From: Qipengyuania atrilutea
Lineage (GTDB): Bacteria > Pseudomonadota > Alphaproteobacteria > Sphingomonadales > Sphingomonadaceae
Length of the DNA: 64,000 nucleotides
Direction of reading: 5' to 3'
Assembly: GCF_013370205.1 (NCBI RefSeq)
Contig: NZ_JABWGV010000004.1
Coordinates: 1-64,000 of the forward strand
The notes under the pieces are model-generated. The model saw only the letters and a program-made list of their open reading frames with translations. It was not told the DNA's origin and searched no databases. Position numbers and translations under genes: made by a program. Shown one piece after another: positions 15,877 through 25,249 of this stretch; the stretch's first letter is position 1, and each line of letters starts with the position of its first letter.

Positions 15877-17003
15877 GCCGGCGTCTGTTCGCCGGAACCG
15901 CCCGCTATCGGTAGCGTGATAGTCGCCGCGAAGCCGCTTTCCCTGAAGTCTGTCTCGATACTGGCGTCGATTCCGCGCAGGACGTTGTCGATCAGCCGCG
16001 CGCCGATACCGCTGCCCTTGGTTTCGACCCTGATTCCCTGATCGATTGGCGGCCCGCCCTGCTCGATCCAGTGCAGTTGCAAACAGTCCGGGGCGTTTTC
16101 CCAGTCGACCTTCACTTCGCCGCGCGGCGTGGAAAGCGATCCGTATTTCACTGCGTTCGTCGCCAGTTCGTGAAGCGCCAGACCGACCGGCGTCACTGCA
16201 TTGCGCGGCAGCGTCGTCTCCGGTCCCACGATACCGATCCGGTCGCTGCGCGAGGTCCGATAAGGTTGCAGGACTTCCTCGACGAGGGCGCACAGGTCCG
16301 CGCCTTCGGTGCCGACGTCGGGCGCGATCGAGGCCCGGTGCGCTGCCGACAGCGCCTGAATGCGCTTGATGATCTTGTCGGACATCGCCTGCGGGTCGGT
16401 TTCGTTCCGGCCGGAGAGCCGGATGATCGCTATGATGACGGAAAAGAGATTATCCAACCGGTGCTGCAATTCGCGGATCAGATTGTCGTTCAGCGCCTGC
16501 CGTTCGCGCTCGGAAAGGATCTCGGTCACGTCCCACTGCGAACCGTAGAAATAGACCAGCTTCCCGTCGTCGTCGAAGATCGGACCAATGTGCAGCGCAT
16601 TCCAGAACGCAGACCCGTCCTTGCGGTAGTTCAGGATGTCGATCACCCTCACCTCCCGCTCGTCGATCGCGGCCTGGATCTTCTCGACCGCCTCCTCGCT
16701 CGTGTCTTCGCCCTGAAGGAAGCGGCAGTTCCGACCGACGATCTCGTCGCGGTCGTAGCCGGTCAGAAGAACGAACGCCTCGTTGACGTAAACGATCGGG
16801 CAGTCGTCCTGATTCGGATCGGAGATGCACAGCGCCATGCGGGTCTGTTCCATCGCCTGCGTGAATAGCCTGGCGCTATCGAGCTTCGCTTTGTCGGGGG
16901 AAAGGTTCGCACTGTCATCGACGCGCCGCGCATCGATTTCCCGCTCTTCCTGATCGTCAGGCGGCTGCTTTTCGGGAACGTCGCCCGCGTCCAGTTCGCT
17001 CAT
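15873..17003 (-). CDS. LOV-domain blue-light histidine kinase (HWE type)
   Basis: Cytoplasmic photoreceptor kinase of 376 aa. The LOV domain (about 45-165) has the hallmark GRNCRFLQG with Cys93, the residue that forms the FMN adduct in blue light. The kinase part has candidate phospho-acceptor His181 (ELQHRLDN), HELATNAVKYG at 278-288 and WxE at 312-314, the HWE signature, then GSGIGARL. In the H-box, Asp stands where HWE kinases usually have Lys. It resembles Erythrobacter LOV kinases such as EL346 and EL368 in length and layout. It starts 9 nt after lysK, so the two share a transcript. No response regulator is adjacent. Confidence 0.93.
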   Translation of the reverse strand: MSELDAGDVPEKQPPDDQEEREIDARRVDDSANLSPDKAKLDSARLFTQAMEQTRMALCISDPNQDDCPIVYVNEAFVLLTGYDRDEIVGRNCRFLQGEDTSEEAVEKIQAAIDEREVRVIDILNYRKDGSAFWNALHIGPIFDDDGKLVYFYGSQWDVTEILSERERQALNDNLIRELQHRLDNLFSVIIAIIRLSGRNETDPQAMSDKIIKRIQALSAAHRASIAPDVGTEGADLCALVEEVLQPYRTSRSDRIGIVGPETTLPRNAVTPVGLALHELATNAVKYGSLSTPRGEVKVDWENAPDCLQLHWIEQGGPPIDQGIRVETKGSGIGARLIDNVLRGIDASIETDFRESGFAATITLPIAGGSGEQTPA

Positions 17004-17012
17004 TCCGCAACC

Positions 17013-18647
17013 TCACCTCGAATTCAGTGCATTCTTTATGAGTTCGCGTGAGTTTGCAAGACCATAGAGGCTGATGAAACTGCCCATACGCGGGCCTTGC
17101 TCCGAACCCAGCAGTATCTCGTAAAGGGCGCGGAACCAGTCGCGCAGATTATCGAAGCCGTATTCTTCCGACTTGCCGATTTCGTAAACGATCGTCTGGA
17201 TTTCTTCGGCCTCTGCGGTCTCGGGCAGCTCCGACAACCGTTCGAGCAGTTCGTTCAAGGCGGCCTCCTCGCGCGCATCGGGCGCCCTGCGATTAAGCGT
17301 GGGAGCAATGAAATCCCGGTTGTAGGCCAATGCGCGTTCGACAAGAGTCGCCAGTTCCGGACTTTTCGCGGGATCGACGTCATCGACGTAATTGCCGAGG
17401 TAGGACCAGACCTGTTCCGCCGTAGCTTCTGAGCCGAGAACGCCGACCAGATTGAGGAGGAGGCTGTAGGTCACCGGCAACCGGTCGCCCGCGCCGGGTG
17501 CTTCCGCACCGTCGTAGCCGCCGTTCGCACGCGCAAGATGCCACACCGGATTGCCGAGTTGCTTGTCGAGCGGCTGCTCGTCCAGCCGTTCGCGGAACTG
17601 CCAATAGTCGTCCACGGCCCGCGGGATCACGCCCGCATGAAGCTGCTTCGCGCTCTTGGGGTTCGGGAAGATGTAGAAGCCGAGGCTCTCTTGTGTGCCG
17701 TAGTCGAGCCACTGCTCGATGGTCAGCCCATTGCCCTTCGACTTGGAAATCTTCTCGCCCTTCTCGTCGAGGAACAGCTCGTAGATCAATCCTTCCGGCT
17801 TCTTGCCGCCGAGTACGCGCGCGATCTTTCCCGACTGCACGCCGCTGTCGGTCAGATCCTTGCCGTACATCTCGTAATCGACGCCGAGCGCGACCCAGCG
17901 CATCGCCCAGTCGACCTTCCATTGCAGCTTCGACTTACCCCCCAGCGCGGATTGCTCGACTACCGAACCGTCTTCGTCGGTAAAGCGGATGGTACCCGCT
18001 TCGGCGTCCACGACCTCGACAGGAACCTGCAGCACCTTCCCATTGGACGGCGAGACCGGCAAGACCGGCGAATAGGTCTGGCGCCGCTCTTCGCGCAAGG
18101 TGGGAAGCATGATGTCCATGATGTCGTTGAAGCGGCGCAGCACATTCCTGAGTTCATCGTCGAACGCGCCCGAATTGTACCGCTCGGACGCACTGACGAA
18201 CTCGTAATCGAAGCCGAAGCGGTCGAGAAAGGCGCGCAGCATAGCATTATTGTGCGCGGCGAAACTCTCGTGGTCGGTGCCGAAGGGATTGGGAACGCGG
18301 GACAGCGGAAGGTGCAAGTTTTCGCGCAGCATCTCCTGCTGCGGCAGGTTGTCTGGCACCTTGCGAAAGCCGTCCATATCGTCGCTGAATGCCACCAGCC
18401 GCGTTCTGCCGTCTTCCGGCTTCGCACCGATCAGCGCTTCGAACGCGCGGCGAACGAAGGTCGTGCGCAGAACTTCCTGGAACGTGCCGATATGCGGCAG
18501 GCCGCTGGGTCCGTAGCCGGTCTCGAACAGAACCGGCGAACCGTCCGGTTTCGCGCCATCGGGATAGCGCTTCAGCAGGCGCTGCGCCTCCTGAAACGGC
18601 CAGGCCTTGGAAGTACGTGCGGCGTCGATCAGTTCGGTCATGCTCAT
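17013..18647 (-). CDS. lysK: Lysyl-tRNA synthetase, class I
   Basis: Charges tRNA-Lys with lysine in the cytosol. The 544-residue protein is the class I enzyme typical of archaea and many alphaproteobacteria, not the class II LysS. The HIGH-type motif is HIGT at 52-55 and the KMSKS-type loop is KISKSKG at 299-305. The C-terminal helical anticodon-binding part is full length. It lies first in a two-gene unit with the LOV kinase. Confidence 0.96.
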   Translation of the reverse strand: MSMTELIDAARTSKAWPFQEAQRLLKRYPDGAKPDGSPVLFETGYGPSGLPHIGTFQEVLRTTFVRRAFEALIGAKPEDGRTRLVAFSDDMDGFRKVPDNLPQQEMLRENLHLPLSRVPNPFGTDHESFAAHNNAMLRAFLDRFGFDYEFVSASERYNSGAFDDELRNVLRRFNDIMDIMLPTLREERRQTYSPVLPVSPSNGKVLQVPVEVVDAEAGTIRFTDEDGSVVEQSALGGKSKLQWKVDWAMRWVALGVDYEMYGKDLTDSGVQSGKIARVLGGKKPEGLIYELFLDEKGEKISKSKGNGLTIEQWLDYGTQESLGFYIFPNPKSAKQLHAGVIPRAVDDYWQFRERLDEQPLDKQLGNPVWHLARANGGYDGAEAPGAGDRLPVTYSLLLNLVGVLGSEATAEQVWSYLGNYVDDVDPAKSPELATLVERALAYNRDFIAPTLNRRAPDAREEAALNELLERLSELPETAEAEEIQTIVYEIGKSEEYGFDNLRDWFRALYEILLGSEQGPRMGSFISLYGLANSRELIKNALNSR

Positions 18648-18709
18648 ACCGCGTCATGTCGCCGAGCCTACCGCTTTTCGCAAGCGCGAAGTCAGCGTAG
18701 GTTACCCCC

Positions 18710-19822
18710 TTAGCGGGCGCTTGCCATCTGCTGAAGCGCTTCGCCGGACGGAGCGCCCGCAACTTCGAGCGGCGCGACGGGCGCGATGCGGCTGCGCACG
18801 ATCGCTTCGGGCATTTCGTCAGCGAGCCACTGGATAAGCGCCTCGCGAATATCGCAGCGCAGGTCGAACAGCGTCGGGGAATCCTTGGCGGTGACGAGGA
18901 AGCGAACCTCGACCGCGTCGCGCGTCAGTTCGGTCACCTGCATGTGCTTGACCCGGCCATCCCACCGCCTGTTGCTTTCGACAAGCTGCTCGAACTTCGC
19001 GCGGATCGGATCGAGCTTGGCCGCGGGGTCGACATACAGCATCACGGTGCCGAGGAGCTGCGCTGTCGTCTTCGTCCAGTTCTGGAAAGTTTCGTCCAGA
19101 AACTTGGACGTCGGCACGACCAGCCGTCGTTCGTCCCACACCTTTACAACTACGTAGGTCGTGCGGATCTCTTCGATCCAGCCCCATTCTCCGCCGATGA
19201 CGACCGCATCTCCCACGATCACCGGCTCGGTCAGCGCCATCTGAATGCCCGCGATGAGCGATTTGAGCGCAGGCTGCGCCGCTGCGCCGACGGCAAGGCC
19301 CGCAAGACCTGCCGATGCGACCAGCGTCACCCCGATGTCTCGCACGCCCGGAATGGCGAGCAGCATCAGGCCGAAGGTCACGAAAACGATGATGAAGGTC
19401 GCGATCCGGTTGAAGATGGCAAGTTTCGTGCGCCGCCGGCGCGCGGCGCGGTTGTCCGCCATGGAATCGTCGTTGCGCAGGATCATGACTTCGACCAGCG
19501 CATGCAGGACGGCGATTATCGTCCAGCCGATGAAGAACGGCATGACGAACGCGCCGATCCTTTCCCACACCTCTCCGAGCGCCGGAATGAATGCGGCAAC
19601 CGCCACCAAGGAAAGCATGACAATTGCCCAGCGGCTCGGCCGGATAAGCTTGGCAACAACGATATTGTCGGAACGGCTTTCGGTCCCGCGCGCGACCCGC
19701 CCGAGCACGCGAAAAACGATGTAGTGAAGGCACAACGCAGCGATGACAGCCGCTGCGGCGACCAGCAGGATCGCAGCCCAGGTCGGCAAAAACGAAAGAT
19801 GCGCGGCTATCCAGTCGGGCAT
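18710..19822 (-). CDS. MscS family mechanosensitive channel
   Basis: Inner-membrane channel of 370 aa that opens under membrane tension. Membrane segments lie near residues 13-37, 60-85, 88-112 and 135-160. The pore helix follows, with GLAVGAAAQPALKSLIAGI at about 180-200. The soluble beta domain begins GDAVVIGGEWGWIEEI, the usual MscS segment, and the C-terminal alpha/beta part is complete. Start is ATG. It is divergent from the helicase gene, sharing a 111-bp gap. Confidence 0.9.
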   Translation of the reverse strand: MPDWIAAHLSFLPTWAAILLVAAAAVIAALCLHYIVFRVLGRVARGTESRSDNIVVAKLIRPSRWAIVMLSLVAVAAFIPALGEVWERIGAFVMPFFIGWTIIAVLHALVEVMILRNDDSMADNRAARRRRTKLAIFNRIATFIIVFVTFGLMLLAIPGVRDIGVTLVASAGLAGLAVGAAAQPALKSLIAGIQMALTEPVIVGDAVVIGGEWGWIEEIRTTYVVVKVWDERRLVVPTSKFLDETFQNWTKTTAQLLGTVMLYVDPAAKLDPIRAKFEQLVESNRRWDGRVKHMQVTELTRDAVEVRFLVTAKDSPTLFDLRCDIREALIQWLADEMPEAIVRSRIAPVAPLEVAGAPSGEALQQMASAR

Positions 19823-19933
19823 GTCCCTTACCTAAGAAACCCCAGCCTATGCTGCAAGTGCGAAGTAGAAACCGGCGCGCACGCCCGCGCCCGCTCTTGC
19901 CCTGCGTTCCGTTTGTGTTCTAACGGCTTCACC

Positions 19934-22705
19934 GTGACCGAACCCCTTCAACTTCCGGCACTTCATGCGAGCCACGCGGGCACGTGGCTGCGTGAAGGGA
20001 GCGGCCAGACGCGCGGCGTGTCCAAGGGTGACGCGGTGATGGCGGCAGCCGATACGCCCTTGCTGATGGTCAACGCGCCGCTCGTCGCGACCCGGCTGGG
20101 CTATCCCGACTTGTCGGGTCTCGATCTCCTCGAACTCTATGCTTTCGTGCGTCCGGCGAAGTTCTGCGTTCCGACGGCCAAGGGTCTGGCGGAGGCAGTT
20201 GGCCTTCCCCCTCCCGAAAGCGATGCCGACACGCCGGCCATGCTTCAGCGCGCCGCGGCACGGCTCATGGAAACATGCCGCAGCGACGATTGGGCGGAGC
20301 GCGAGGGCGCCTGGAGCACGCTGCAATCGCTCACCCGCCTGCGCTGGCCGTGGGCGCCGCTGCTGCGCGAGCATGTGAGGAAGCCGGAACGCGCAGAGAA
20401 ATGGCTGTTCTCGCGCCTACCCGAATGGGAAGAGGCACCGGAGCGTCCGCAGCCGCGCCAGATAAAGCTATCGGGCGACGAGGTCACCGCGCAGCTCGAT
20501 CATCTGACCGGCGAAGGCTCAGAGCGGCGCGAGGGGCAGCGGCACTTCGCCAGCGAAGCCGCAAGCATCTTCGCCCCGCGCGAGAAGCGCAGCGCGCCGC
20601 ATCTCCTTCTTGCTCAGGCGGGTACCGGCATCGGTAAGACGCTCGGCTATCTGGCCCCGGCATCGCTCTGGTCGCACGCGGCGGGCGGCACGGTCTGGGT
20701 CTCGACCTTTACAAAGAACCTGCAGCGCCAGTTGCGGCAGGAAAGCGGCCGCGCATGGCCTGCCCGGCGCAGTGACGGATCGCGTCCGGTCGTAGTCCGA
20801 AAGGGGCGCGAGAATTATCTGTGCCTGCTGAACCTTGAAGATGCTTTGCAGGGCGGTTTCGCCGGACGTCCCGCGATCCTCGCACAACTGGTCGCGCGGT
20901 GGGCGGCCTACAGCGCCGACGGCGACATGATCGGCGGCGACCTGCCCGGCTGGCTTGGCACTCTGTTCCGCAAGCGCGGGATCGCGGCGCTGACCGACCA
21001 GCGGGGCGAGTGCATCTACGCCGGCTGCCCGCATTACCGGAAATGCTTCATCGAGCGCAGCGTACGCTCGGCGGCGCAGGCCGATCTCGTTATCGCCAAT
21101 CATGCGCTCGTCATGATCAACGCCGCCCGCGCCCGCGACGCTGCGAGCGTGCCCCGCAGGATCGTTTTCGACGAGGGGCATCACGTGTTCGATGCCGCCG
21201 ACAGCACTTTCGCGGCCGCGCTGACTGGTCGCGAGACGATAGAACTGCGCCGCTGGATACTCGGACCGGAGCGCAAAAACCGCGGGCGGCGGCGGGGGCT
21301 TGCCGCGCGGCTCGCCGATGTATCGAGCTACGACGAAGCAGGCGGCGCAGCGATCGAGGCCGCCATCGAAGCCGCACGTGTGCTTCCCTCCGACGGCTGG
21401 CTTGAGCGCATGGCCGAGGGGCTGCCCGATGGCCCCGTCGAGGCGCTTCTCTATCAGGTTCGCGCCGCAACCTACGCCCGTGACGAAAGCGGCGGGCAGG
21501 AAGCCGGCTACGGGATCGAAACCGAAGCTGCGCAATTGCCGGGCGAACTGGTCGAGGCGGCGGGCCACTCGCTATCCGCGCTGAACGAGATACGGATGCC
21601 GCTCGTGAAGCTTGCGGGCCGCCTCGAAGCGGTCATGGAAGCGGCGCCTGACTGGCTCGACGCGCAGGGCCGCGCCCGGATCGAGGGCGCGCGTCACTCG
21701 CTTGCCTGGCGAATAGACCTCCTGGCGGCGTGGATCGCGCTGCTCGACCGCCTAGGCGGGCCGGTGGACGAGCGGTTCGTCGACTGGCTGATGGTCGAGC
21801 GCAACGATTCCCGCGAATTCGATACCGGCATTCAGCGGCGCTGGCTCGATCCGATGGAACCGTTCGCCCGCACCGTGCTCGACACCGCGCACGGGGTGAT
21901 GCTGACATCGGCGACGCTCGCCGACCGCCACGAGGACGGACCCGACTGGGAGGGCGCGATTGCAAAAAGCGGCGCAGCGCATACGGATGCGAAGCCGCTG
22001 CTCGTCAATGCGGAAAGCCCGTTCGATTACGCGAACCGGGCCGAAGTGCTGATCGTTACCGACATCAAGCGCGGTGACCTTGCCGGGCTCGCCGGCGCCT
22101 ACGCGCGGATTATCGAGAAGTCGGGCGGCGGGGTGCTCGGCCTGTTCACCGCGATTCGGCGGCTGCGGGCAGTACACGGCCGGATCGCGGACCGGCTCGC
22201 CCGCGAGGGACTGCCGCTTTACGCGCAGCATGTCGATCCGATCGATACCGGCACGCTGACCGACATCTTCCGCGACGACCCCGCAGCTTCGCTGCTCGGC
22301 ACCGATGCCCTTCGCGACGGGGTCGACGTTCCGGGAGAATCGCTGCGCTGCGTCGTCATGGAGCAGGTTCCCTGGCCGCGCCCGACGATCCTTCACCGCG
22401 CACGCCGCAGTGCGGCTGCGGCAAGCGGGAGCACGGGGCAGGCATTCGACGACGCGATCATTCGCGCCCGCCTCGCACAAGCGTTCGGGCGGCTCATTCG
22501 CAGCAAGGACGATCGCGGCCATTTCATCGTCCTCTCCCCGGCCTTTCCCAGCCGACTAAAAAGCGTTTTTCCGGTAGGGACTCCGATCATTCGCTTGACA
22601 TTGGACGAGGCCTTGGCGCGATTGTCGGGAGCGCAGGACGGCACCGATGCATCGGTCGAAACTGATGTGCGCGAAGACGAAAACTCAGGAGCGTTCGAAA
22701 CGTGA
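19934..22705 (+). CDS. DinG/XPD-like ATP-dependent DNA helicase
   Basis: Superfamily 2 helicase of 923 aa. Walker A AGTGIGKT is near residue 230 and the DEAH-type box VFDEGHH near 412. Four cysteines (YLC near 296, then GEC, GCP and KCF at about 359-372) fit the XPD/DinG iron-sulfur cluster. Motif VI region AQAFGRLIRSKDDRG is present. An N-terminal 200-residue region with VPTAKGLAEAVGLP precedes the helicase core. The open frame runs far upstream, but the GTG at 19934 fits the protein. It probably acts in DNA repair. Its last codon overlaps the next start (GTGA). Confidence 0.9.
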   Translation: MTEPLQLPALHASHAGTWLREGSGQTRGVSKGDAVMAAADTPLLMVNAPLVATRLGYPDLSGLDLLELYAFVRPAKFCVPTAKGLAEAVGLPPPESDADTPAMLQRAAARLMETCRSDDWAEREGAWSTLQSLTRLRWPWAPLLREHVRKPERAEKWLFSRLPEWEEAPERPQPRQIKLSGDEVTAQLDHLTGEGSERREGQRHFASEAASIFAPREKRSAPHLLLAQAGTGIGKTLGYLAPASLWSHAAGGTVWVSTFTKNLQRQLRQESGRAWPARRSDGSRPVVVRKGRENYLCLLNLEDALQGGFAGRPAILAQLVARWAAYSADGDMIGGDLPGWLGTLFRKRGIAALTDQRGECIYAGCPHYRKCFIERSVRSAAQADLVIANHALVMINAARARDAASVPRRIVFDEGHHVFDAADSTFAAALTGRETIELRRWILGPERKNRGRRRGLAARLADVSSYDEAGGAAIEAAIEAARVLPSDGWLERMAEGLPDGPVEALLYQVRAATYARDESGGQEAGYGIETEAAQLPGELVEAAGHSLSALNEIRMPLVKLAGRLEAVMEAAPDWLDAQGRARIEGARHSLAWRIDLLAAWIALLDRLGGPVDERFVDWLMVERNDSREFDTGIQRRWLDPMEPFARTVLDTAHGVMLTSATLADRHEDGPDWEGAIAKSGAAHTDAKPLLVNAESPFDYANRAEVLIVTDIKRGDLAGLAGAYARIIEKSGGGVLGLFTAIRRLRAVHGRIADRLAREGLPLYAQHVDPIDTGTLTDIFRDDPAASLLGTDALRDGVDVPGESLRCVVMEQVPWPRPTILHRARRSAAAASGSTGQAFDDAIIRARLAQAFGRLIRSKDDRGHFIVLSPAFPSRLKSVFPVGTPIIRLTLDEALARLSGAQDGTDASVETDVREDENSGAFET

Positions 22706-23229
22706 AAATCCTTGGCCTGCTGCGCCATGCCAAATCCGACTGGGGAGATTCGGACCGATCCGACTTCGACCGCGGGCTGAACGAGCGCGGGCTGCGCGGT
22801 GCGGCGCTCATCGGCGAGCATATCAAGGGACACGGGATAAAGTGGGAGCGGCTGCTCGCCAGCCCCGCGCACCGGGTGAAACGAACGCTCGAGCAGGCGC
22901 TGCCCGAGATGGAGCCAGAGTACGACCGGCAGCTCTACCTCGCATCGGCGGACACGATCTGCGAAGTGCTGGCAGGAATTGACGGCGATCCTTCCCGCGT
23001 CATCGTATCGGGTCATAACCCCGGGCTGCAGGACACGATCCTGATGCTGGTTGCGCGGGATCAGGAGAACGACCTGTTCGACGAGGCAAAGGTGAAGTTT
23101 CCGACTGCGAGCTATGCAGTGCTAGAACTCGACATCGAACGCTGGGAAGACATTCGCCCTGAATGCGGGAAAATCGCCTACTTCGCCCGTCCCCGCGATC
23201 TTGATGCGGACCTCGGACCCGAAGCCTGA
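22702..23229 (+). CDS. SixA-type histidine phosphatase
   Basis: Phosphoglycerate-mutase-fold phosphatase of 175 aa. The catalytic RHA motif (LLRHAKSDW) is at 8-10, Arg near 58 follows in SPAHRVKRT, and the second catalytic His lies in VSGHNPGL. In E. coli, SixA removes phosphate from phosphohistidine proteins of the phosphotransferase/ArcB type; the target here is unknown. The GTG start overlaps the helicase stop by 4 nt, so the two are translationally coupled. Confidence 0.88.
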   Translation: MKILGLLRHAKSDWGDSDRSDFDRGLNERGLRGAALIGEHIKGHGIKWERLLASPAHRVKRTLEQALPEMEPEYDRQLYLASADTICEVLAGIDGDPSRVIVSGHNPGLQDTILMLVARDQENDLFDEAKVKFPTASYAVLELDIERWEDIRPECGKIAYFARPRDLDADLGPEA

Positions 23230-23277
23230 TCGAACCGGTTTTGACTGACGGCGCGAGCGAGCGCATATAGCGATTCC

Positions 23278-23481
23278 ATGAGTGACACCGCCGCCGACGA
23301 TCCCAACCAGCTGCGCCACGAACTTCGCAATGTTCTCGCCGAACGCGATGCGCTGCATTCCATGCTGGCGCAGGCCGCGGACAGGCTGGAGGCCGTGACC
23401 GAAGAAGGCTGCAGCGAAGAGGCGCTGCAAAATGCGCGGCGCTGGATCGAGAAGTACCGCAGAGTAATGGCCGCCGAGTAA
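23278..23481 (+). CDS. Small coiled-coil protein, 67 aa
   Basis: Unrecognised short protein. Residues 10-45 are strongly helical and heptad-like (LRHELRNVLAERDALHSML, then DRLEAVTEE), and the tail is basic. It follows the SixA gene by 48 nt on the same strand and probably shares its transcript. It ends 9 bp before convergent ubiA. Confidence 0.6.
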   Translation: MSDTAADDPNQLRHELRNVLAERDALHSMLAQAADRLEAVTEEGCSEEALQNARRWIEKYRRVMAAE

Positions 23482-23490
23482 GACCGGTCT

Positions 23491-24414
23491 TCAGGCGCCC
23501 GCGTTACCGACCACGAAACAGGCTGCCGCGACCAGCGCGCCCGCCAGGCGATTGCTGCGAAAGCGGTCGAGCGGGTTTACCGGATCGTCTGCATCGAGCG
23601 TGGCGACCTGCCATAGCAGGTGCGCAGCCGCAGGTAGCAGAGCGAGCAGTGCCAGCCAGTCCTCTCGGTACAGCCAGAAAGCGAGCGCCCAGAACAGGAC
23701 CGCGGCCGTATAGAAAGCCGCGATACCGCCGGTGACGCGCTTTCCCATCCTGAGCGCCGAGGACCTTATACCGACGAGCGCGTCATCCTCCCGGTCCTGC
23801 AGCGCGTAGATCGTATCGTAACCGATCACCCAGCAAATCGCGCCTGCGTACATGGCGGCAAGCGCATCCCAGTTGTCGCTGCGAAACTGCGTCCAACCGA
23901 CGAGCAGACCCCAGGTGAACACCATGCCGAGCCATGCCTGCGGCCACCAGGTGATCCGCTTCATGAAGGGATAGGCGGCGACGAGTGCAAGACTGCCGAG
24001 CGCGACCAGCTGTGCGGTCATGCGCAAGTACAACAGCACGCCAAGACCGACGAGGCACAGCGCAAGCAGCCAGCCCCAAGCAAGTTTTCGGGATACGCGC
24101 CCGCTCGCCAGCGGACGGCTGGCTGTTCGCGCCACTTGCCGGTCGAGGTCGGCATCGACGATGTCGTTGTAGACGCACCCTGCGCCGCGCATTGCGATAC
24201 TTCCGGCGAGCAGCCAAGCGAGCAGCAGGAACTGCCATCCCGCTCCCGCCAGCCAGACGCCCCAGACGCAGGGCCAAAACAGCAGCCACCAGCCGATGGG
24301 CCGGTCGAAGCGCGCCAGCATCGCAAGATCACGCGGCAGTTGCGGCAAGCGCGCGACGACGGCACCCGAAAGGCTCGAACGCTGGGTGTCGGGAACGGTG
24401 GCGGGGTCGGACAT
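23491..24414 (-). CDS. ubiA: 4-hydroxybenzoate polyprenyltransferase UbiA
   Basis: Attaches the polyprenyl tail to 4-hydroxybenzoate in ubiquinone synthesis, within the inner membrane. The 307-residue protein has about eight helices. The two Mg-diphosphate motifs are NDIVDADLD at 83-91 and DTIYALQDREDD at 200-211. The start Met (MSDPATVPDT) lies just upstream of the first helix; the longer frame is spurious. It is divergent from rsmE with 39 bp between. Confidence 0.95.
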   Translation of the reverse strand: MSDPATVPDTQRSSLSGAVVARLPQLPRDLAMLARFDRPIGWWLLFWPCVWGVWLAGAGWQFLLLAWLLAGSIAMRGAGCVYNDIVDADLDRQVARTASRPLASGRVSRKLAWGWLLALCLVGLGVLLYLRMTAQLVALGSLALVAAYPFMKRITWWPQAWLGMVFTWGLLVGWTQFRSDNWDALAAMYAGAICWVIGYDTIYALQDREDDALVGIRSSALRMGKRVTGGIAAFYTAAVLFWALAFWLYREDWLALLALLPAAAHLLWQVATLDADDPVNPLDRFRSNRLAGALVAAACFVVGNAGA

Positions 24415-24453
24415 CGCTTGCCTATTATCCCGCACTCGCCTTAGTGGGAACCC

Positions 24454-25209
24454 ATGCCCGCAACTCCCGCATGGCCGCCCAAAAGCGCTCCTCGCCTGTT
24501 CGTGGAGCAGGAATTGTCGCAAGGTTTGCGCATCGATATTGGCGGACCGCAGGGGCACTACCTCGCAAAAGTGATGCGCGTCTCGTTCGGCGATGCCGTC
24601 ATACTGTGCGACGACATTACGGGCGAGTGGGCCGCGGAAGTCGTTGATGCGGGAAAGCGCCGTATCGCGCTGAACACGAGCCGGAAGCTGCGCGAGCGCG
24701 AAGCAGTGCCGGATATCTGGCTTTGCGCGGCGTTGCTCAAGAAAGACCGCTACGATCTGGTGCTCGAAAAGGCGACCGAAATCGGAGCGCGAAAGATCGT
24801 GCCGGTCCTGACGCGGCGCTGCGTCGCCGATAAGCTCAACCCGGACCGCGCGCGTACCTTGGTGACCGAGGCCGCGGAACAATGCGCTCGCACCGCCTTG
24901 CCCGAACTTGCGCCTGTCACGAAGCTCGACGCGCTGCTGAACGGCTGGCCCGAAGGCCGCGCGCTGTTCTTCGCGGATGAGGAAGGCGGAGCAAACGCCG
25001 CCGAAGCTTTCGCTGCACACAAGGGACCATCAGCGCTCCTGACAGGTCCAGAAGGGGGGTTCGACGATGCCGAGCGCGCCCTCATCCGCGCGCACCCGCA
25101 AGCGGTAGCCATTTCTCTTGGTCCCCGCATTCTGCGCGGCGAAACCGCGGCAATTGCGGCGACCGCGCTGTGGATGGCCGAAGCCGGCGATTGGCGCGGC
25201 GAGGAATAA
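24454..25209 (+). CDS. rsmE: 16S rRNA (uracil1498-N3)-methyltransferase RsmE
   Basis: Methylates U1498 of 16S rRNA using S-adenosylmethionine. The 251-residue protein has the N-terminal PUA-like domain (GHYLAKVMRV) and the C-terminal SPOUT knot with LTGPEGGF near 191 and ISLGPRILRGETA near 222-234, both typical of RsmE. It is followed 40 nt later by gshA on the same strand. Confidence 0.95.
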   Translation: MPATPAWPPKSAPRLFVEQELSQGLRIDIGGPQGHYLAKVMRVSFGDAVILCDDITGEWAAEVVDAGKRRIALNTSRKLREREAVPDIWLCAALLKKDRYDLVLEKATEIGARKIVPVLTRRCVADKLNPDRARTLVTEAAEQCARTALPELAPVTKLDALLNGWPEGRALFFADEEGGANAAEAFAAHKGPSALLTGPEGGFDDAERALIRAHPQAVAISLGPRILRGETAAIAATALWMAEAGDWRGEE

Positions 25210-25249
25210 TTTTCTTTTCACGCGCGGCGCGGTTTCCTAACGCGCCGCC

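Noticed and set aside
18944-19933. 330-codon upstream extension of the helicase frame
   Set aside because: It is antisense to the MscS channel gene; the GTG at 19934 gives the plausible N-terminus.
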